Shown here: positions 60,997-64,000 of the stretch, in pieces
Layout of the letters: the number at the start of each line of letters is the position of its first letter
Numbering within the stretch: position 1 is the stretch's first letter
Origin: Leptoclinus maculatus
Lineage: Eukaryota > Chordata > Actinopteri > Perciformes > Stichaeidae
Assembly: GCA_032191485.1 (NCBI GenBank)
Contig: JAVDOI010000179.1
Coordinates: 62,001-126,000, forward strand
Direction of reading: 5' to 3'
DNA: 64,000 nucleotides
Notes under the pieces: model-generated
Database searches by the model: none
What the model was told of the DNA's origin: nothing
What the model saw: only the letters and a program-made list of their open reading frames with translations
Position numbers and translations under genes: made by a program

Positions 60997-61320
60997 ACTC
61001 TGTCAGGCTGGTGGATGGGACTAGTCTGTGCTCAGGCAGACTGGAGGTGAAGTCTAACCAGTCTAACCAGTCTAACCAGTGGTGGTCCTCAGTGTGTGAA
61101 GATGACTTTGACCAGCAGGATGCAGAGGTGGTCTGTAGGGAGCTTGGCTGTGGGGCTCCTTCAGTCCTCCAGGGGGCGCTCTATGGAGAAGTGGAGGCTC
61201 CAATGTGGACCAAAGAGTTCCAGTGTGGAGGCAATGAGTCTGCTCTCCTGGACTGTAGAAGCTCAGGCTCAGATAGAAACACCTGCTCACCTGGCAAAGC
61301 TGTTGGACTCACCTGCTCAG
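60997..61320 (+). CDS. SRCR domain exon 1 of an SRCR-Ig membrane receptor
   Basis: The exon follows a TCTC-rich tract and CTCCAG and ends at TGCTCAG|GTAGAAG; both junctions are phase 1. It encodes one complete group B scavenger-receptor cysteine-rich domain: VRLVDGTSLCSGRLEV, WWSSVCEDDFDQQDAEVVC, RELGCGAP, FQCGGNESALLDC and a final LTCS. All eight expected cysteines are present. A 9-bp direct repeat (61053-61079) inserts three SNQ tripeptides where relatives have a short loop. SRCR domains bind pathogen surfaces or other proteins on the cell exterior. The gene resembles teleost CD163/M130- or DMBT1-like receptors; the exact orthologue is not determined. More SRCR exons or the signal peptide may lie upstream but are not visible in this window. 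Confidence 0.9.
61053..61079 (+). repeat. In-frame (TCTAACCAG)3 coding minisatellite
   Basis: Three perfect 9-bp units in the SRCR exon encode SNQSNQSNQ. Two N-Q-S sequons for N-glycosylation are created at the joins. Confidence 0.95.
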
Positions 61321-61412
61321 GTAGAAGAGGAGCTGCAGCTTTGATCTGGTTCATTTCTGTTCTACTGAAACTCACTTTGTTCTTTACTGACGACTCTCTT
61401 GTTTCTGTTCAG

Positions 61413-61697
61413 AACCTGTCAGGTTGGTGGGAGGAGACAGTCGCTGTGCAGGAACACTGGAGGTGAAACATCAAGGAGACTGGAGACCAGTAGAAGACTC
61501 TTACTGGACCCTGAAGGAAGCAGCTGTTGTGTGTAGAGATCTGGACTGTGGCTCTGCTGTTTCTACCAGACGGAGAGAGGAGTCCTCAAGGAGATCTGTG
61601 TGGTGGATCGACTCTCTCTGTGTTCACTCTGGATCTGCTCTGAGAGAGTGTTTAACATCATATTCCTCTTCCTCCATCCTGAATGTCATCTGCTCAG
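61413..61697 (+). CDS. SRCR domain exon 2, lacking one disulfide pair
   Basis: A 285-bp exon between TTCTGTTCAG and GTAAGCCC, phase 1 at both ends, 92 bp after exon 1. It encodes EPVRLVGGDSRCAGTLEVK, DWRPVEDSYWTLKEAAVVC, RDLDCGSAV, SLCVHSGSALREC and NVICS. Six cysteines are present. The cysteine after W..V (C2) and the one before the last (C7) are absent; these pair with each other in group B domains, so one whole disulfide is missing while the other three can form. The aromatic core is kept. It is one of two tandem ectodomain modules. A short WDSL-like insertion seen in some relatives is not present. Confidence 0.88.
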
Positions 61698-62475
61698 GTA
61701 AGCCCATCAGTGACATCATCTCTGACAGCAATGTTTCCAGTATGTTCCTTCCTCTGTCACAGTGACAGTTGTGGTGGTAAATATTCCTATACCCTCTTAG
61801 CGTGAGTCTCTTAATGCTGAAATAAATAATACTGAAAACCAGGTTGTCTTTTAAGTATTAATTCTCTCAGAGAAGGTTCAATCATCACAACAGAATGCGT
61901 ACAGTCTCAGTGAGGAAGAACCAAGAACAAAGTGAACAAGCTTCCTTCATACAGAATGAGCAAAGGTGGGCCGATGGCCAATGTTACAGACATTTGGTCT
62001 CAGACTGATAGAAACAATGAACAACAAACAGCCAGCAACCCAAACAAGCGGCCCAAAGGCCTTGTTGCTGGAACATTCTCATACAACACAGTTAGTTATC
62101 TTTGTGAACAGGCAAGGGAGAATTCTTCTTCTGCACAACAGAGACACGGTGAAGTTCAACAAAGTTCAGAGTAAAACTACTTATGCATGAATACAATATA
62201 CTGAGTAGAAATATATACTACGTTAAAGATTACCATCACACAGTCAGTGGGTTTCCATTGGACTGAACTGTAAAGTTAACCAGGACAACGACATCCTGAA
62301 GTGTAGAGAGGTGGGCTTGTTTCTGGAAGCTTCAAACCCTCCAGGGACTGCTGAGCTCCACCTGAGAGGACACACCTGTCTGTCTGTCAGACCTGTGACA
62401 TCACGTCCTTATTCAGGGTCCATCTTGTTCAACGGAGGGTAAACGTGAACTTGTATCATCTCTCTGTGTTTACAG
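61698..62475. other. Intron between SRCR 2 and Ig exons
   Basis: It starts GTAAGC and ends TTTACAG. Two overlapping short open frames near 61932-62190 show no domain. A stretch at 62270-62400 (CTGAAGTGTAGAGAGGTGG) looks exon-like in composition but has stops and no splice fit. Confidence 0.6.
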
Positions 62476-62805
62476 ACCTGCTGCTTCAGCCAATCATCTC
62501 TGTGTCCTCCTCAATGTACGGGGTCTCTGAGGCCCAGCAGCAGGGGGCTCGGGTGCTCAGGCGCTCCACCTTCACCTTCTGCTGCTCCATCCAGCCACAG
62601 TACCCAGGAGGCTCCTTCCAGCTCACCTTCACCTCCTCCAACTCAGCACACAACTACACCCAGCCAGCTGTCAATCACTCTGCCCACTTCCTGTTTCCTG
62701 CTGCAGAGCCCGCCCACCAAGGAAGCTACAGCTGTGTTTATCACCTCTATGTTTTTAATCATAACTTCTCCTCTGAGAGCCGTCTGCTCTCCATCACTGT
62801 CTTAG
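62476..62805 (+). CDS. Ig-like domain exon of the same receptor
   Basis: A 330-bp exon after GTGTTTACAG and before GTAAGCTG, phase 1 at both ends. It encodes DLLLQPIISVSSSMYGVSEA, then STFTFCCSIQPQYPGGSFQL as the B-to-C strands, and ends AHQGSYSCVYHLYVFN...LLSITVLG. The CCS and YSC cysteines form the Ig bridge, with a DxGxY-like HQGSYSC motif on the F strand. Three N-glycosylation sequons are visible (NYT, NHS, NFS). Membrane-proximal Ig-like domains after SRCR repeats are found in some fish receptor families. This exon lies between the second SRCR exon and the transmembrane exon, so the ectodomain order is SRCR-SRCR-Ig. No V-type joining or rearrangement signals are seen. Confidence 0.85.
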   Translation, partial: TCCFSQSSLCPPQCTGSLRPSSRGLGCSGAPPSPSAAPSSHSTQEAPSSSPSPPPTQHTTTPSQLSITLPTSCFLLQSPPTKEATAVFITSMFLIITSPLRAVCSPSLS

Positions 62806-63915
62806 GTAAGCTGACTGTTTACATGCAGGTTTGAAGATGATCAACTGACCACAGAGTCCATGCATGTTGTTGTTTCTTGAATGACACTGTGACTCCTGTC
62901 GTGTTACACATGTCATATAGTAACCAAACCTAAACAAAGTCTATGAATGGCAGCAGCTAACAATCTACTGTAGGACAGAGCAGGTTTGGTTACCAGGATA
63001 ACTCTGGTTCTCTGAGAACTGAAGCAGCTTCTGACCTGACCAATCACAAAGCTCCACTGTCACCACATCAGTCATAACACCCCTTAGCCCCCAACTCACC
63101 ATATTCAAGTGTAGTTCCTCCGCCTATCAGAAGCAAGAAGGGCGGTGTGCTCCGATACCTCACTCAGAGAACCAGGGTTATCCTGGAAACCAAACGTTGA
63201 GACAGTCGTTAACGATAGCGATTACACTTTCAATTGACTCTTCACTAAGTCCCGCCCCTCTAACATAACTGGCCAATCATAGCGTAGCATGGTCCAGCTC
63301 TGACCAGGAGCTCTGGTGATGAAAACAGGACGTAGGTGATGACATCATTGTAACATGAAACCAAGACTAACCAGATTCTCTCTAGTGTCCACCAGGGGGC
63401 GACTCCTCTGGTTGTATAGAAGTCTATAGAAAATGACTCTACTTCTCTCTTGATTTATTACCTCAGTAAACATTGTAAACATGAGTTTATGGTCTCAATC
63501 TCTAGTTTCAAGTCTTCTTCAATACAGCATGATGTTCATTTAGTACATTATGGTCCATTTAGAGTCAAACAGACCATAAAGCAGGGGATGCTTTAGGGCG
63601 GGGCTACACAGTGATTGACAGGTCTCTACCAGAGACGTATACTGCGTCTCTACGTCACTCCTCCTCAGTCCAGATATGGTCACTTCCTGTTCACTGGTTG
63701 CAAAAAACCAAGATGGCGACGGCCACAGTCCACAAACCATTGAGTGACGTGACGACGACTACGTCCACTTCTTCTATAACGTCTGTGGTTCAAACAGTGA
63801 ACATGAAGTAAACATGAAGAGTAATACGTGTCAGTGATTGTAGATTTCAGGGTCAATGGGAGCTGTTGGACTCATGATGTCGTGTGATGTGATGACTGTC
63901 CATGTGTTTGTTCAG
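62806..63915. other. Intron between Ig and transmembrane exons
   Basis: It starts GTAAGC and ends TTTGTTCAG. Its right half is occupied by a dispersed repeat; nothing else is recognised. Confidence 0.65.
63385..63790 (+). mobile_element. Abundant teleost dispersed repeat (unclassified)
   Basis: The run CCACCAGGGGGCGACTCC, GAAGTCTATAGAAAATGAC, GTAAACATGAGTTTATGGTC and CATAAAGCAGGGGATGC is familiar from introns and UTRs of many fish genes. Its first bases (63389-63402) match 13 of 14 positions of the CTCF core. I recognise the family, but not its transposon class. Confidence 0.6.
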
Positions 63916-63998
63916 ATCCAACACCTCTGATCATCAAAGCGATCGTCCTGCCGCTGGCTCTGCTGTTGGTGACCGTTGCCCTTTACTTCTACTGTAAG
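63916..63998 (+). CDS. Transmembrane exon of the SRCR-Ig receptor
   Basis: After TGTTTGTTCAG the frame (phase 1) reads DPTPLIIKAIVLPLALLLVT then VALYFYCK, a stalk and a single hydrophobic membrane-spanning helix of about 20 residues ending in a cysteine and lysine on the cytosolic side. The exon appears to end at AAG|GT at the window edge, so the cytoplasmic tail is out of view and signalling motifs cannot be judged. It is placed 1.1 kb after the Ig exon and joins in frame. This makes the product a type I membrane protein rather than a secreted one. Confidence 0.8.
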
Positions 63999-64000
63999 GT

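Noticed and set aside
62270..62400. A further extracellular exon in the SRCR gene intron
   Set aside because: Composition looks exonic, but all frames have stops or lack matching phase-1 splice sites.

Overview
The window is nuclear DNA from a vertebrate, almost certainly a teleost fish. The evidence is a teleost-type set of transposons (L2/CR1-group LINE, fish L1, tRNA-derived SINE fragment, hAT, piggyBac and Tigger/pogo relatives, a chromodomain Ty3/gypsy remnant), GT-AG spliced exons, long TG/CA and pyrimidine microsatellites, and exons for a muscle-type nicotinic receptor subunit and a scavenger-receptor (SRCR) membrane protein. No bacterial or phage gene is visible.

Region 1 (1-23100) is a tandem array of about eight copies of a 2.85-3.04 kb unit. 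Each unit is itself made of six degenerate modules and carries two exact matches to the CTCF core consensus. The joins between units carry 0-3 copies of a hairpin module set in TAA microsatellite. Region 2 (23101-38026) abuts it with no spacer. It is a second array made of two related blocks, A (943 bp) and B (about 593 bp), in the order AB-A-AB-A-AB-ABB-AB-AB-AB-AB-A'. Block A holds a reversed tRNA-SINE-like piece and a foldback with 131-bp arms. Block B holds a short match to the 3' UTR of the LINE found later in the window. The first 38 kb contain no gene.

Region 3 (38027-47410) has a Ty3/gypsy 3' end (chromodomain plus LTR, minus strand), a pure 140-bp TG run, a last-exon match to a muscle acetylcholine-receptor alpha subunit (minus strand), a MITE, a 720-bp pyrimidine tract, and a small set of plus-strand candidate exons of an unrecognised gene. 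A 5'-truncated LINE sits in the 4.1-kb intron between two of these exons.

Region 4 (47413-60400) is a transposon graveyard bracketed by two direct copies of one repeat (47413 and 58748). Between them lie a piggyBac-type MITE end, a foldback element with a 5-bp target duplication, an L1 ORF1 without ORF2, a piggyBac transposase fragment, a broken 3.5-kb hAT containing a 13-bp minisatellite with higher-order structure, a Tigger-like MITE, and a second decayed hAT-type transposase.

Region 5 (60997-64000) is the only convincing host gene body. Four plus-strand exons encode SRCR, SRCR, Ig-like and transmembrane segments; every junction whose phase can be checked is phase 1. It looks like a teleost immune-type surface receptor that runs off the right edge; its signal-peptide exon was not found. 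Coordinates of repeats are hand-aligned and may be off by a few bases.
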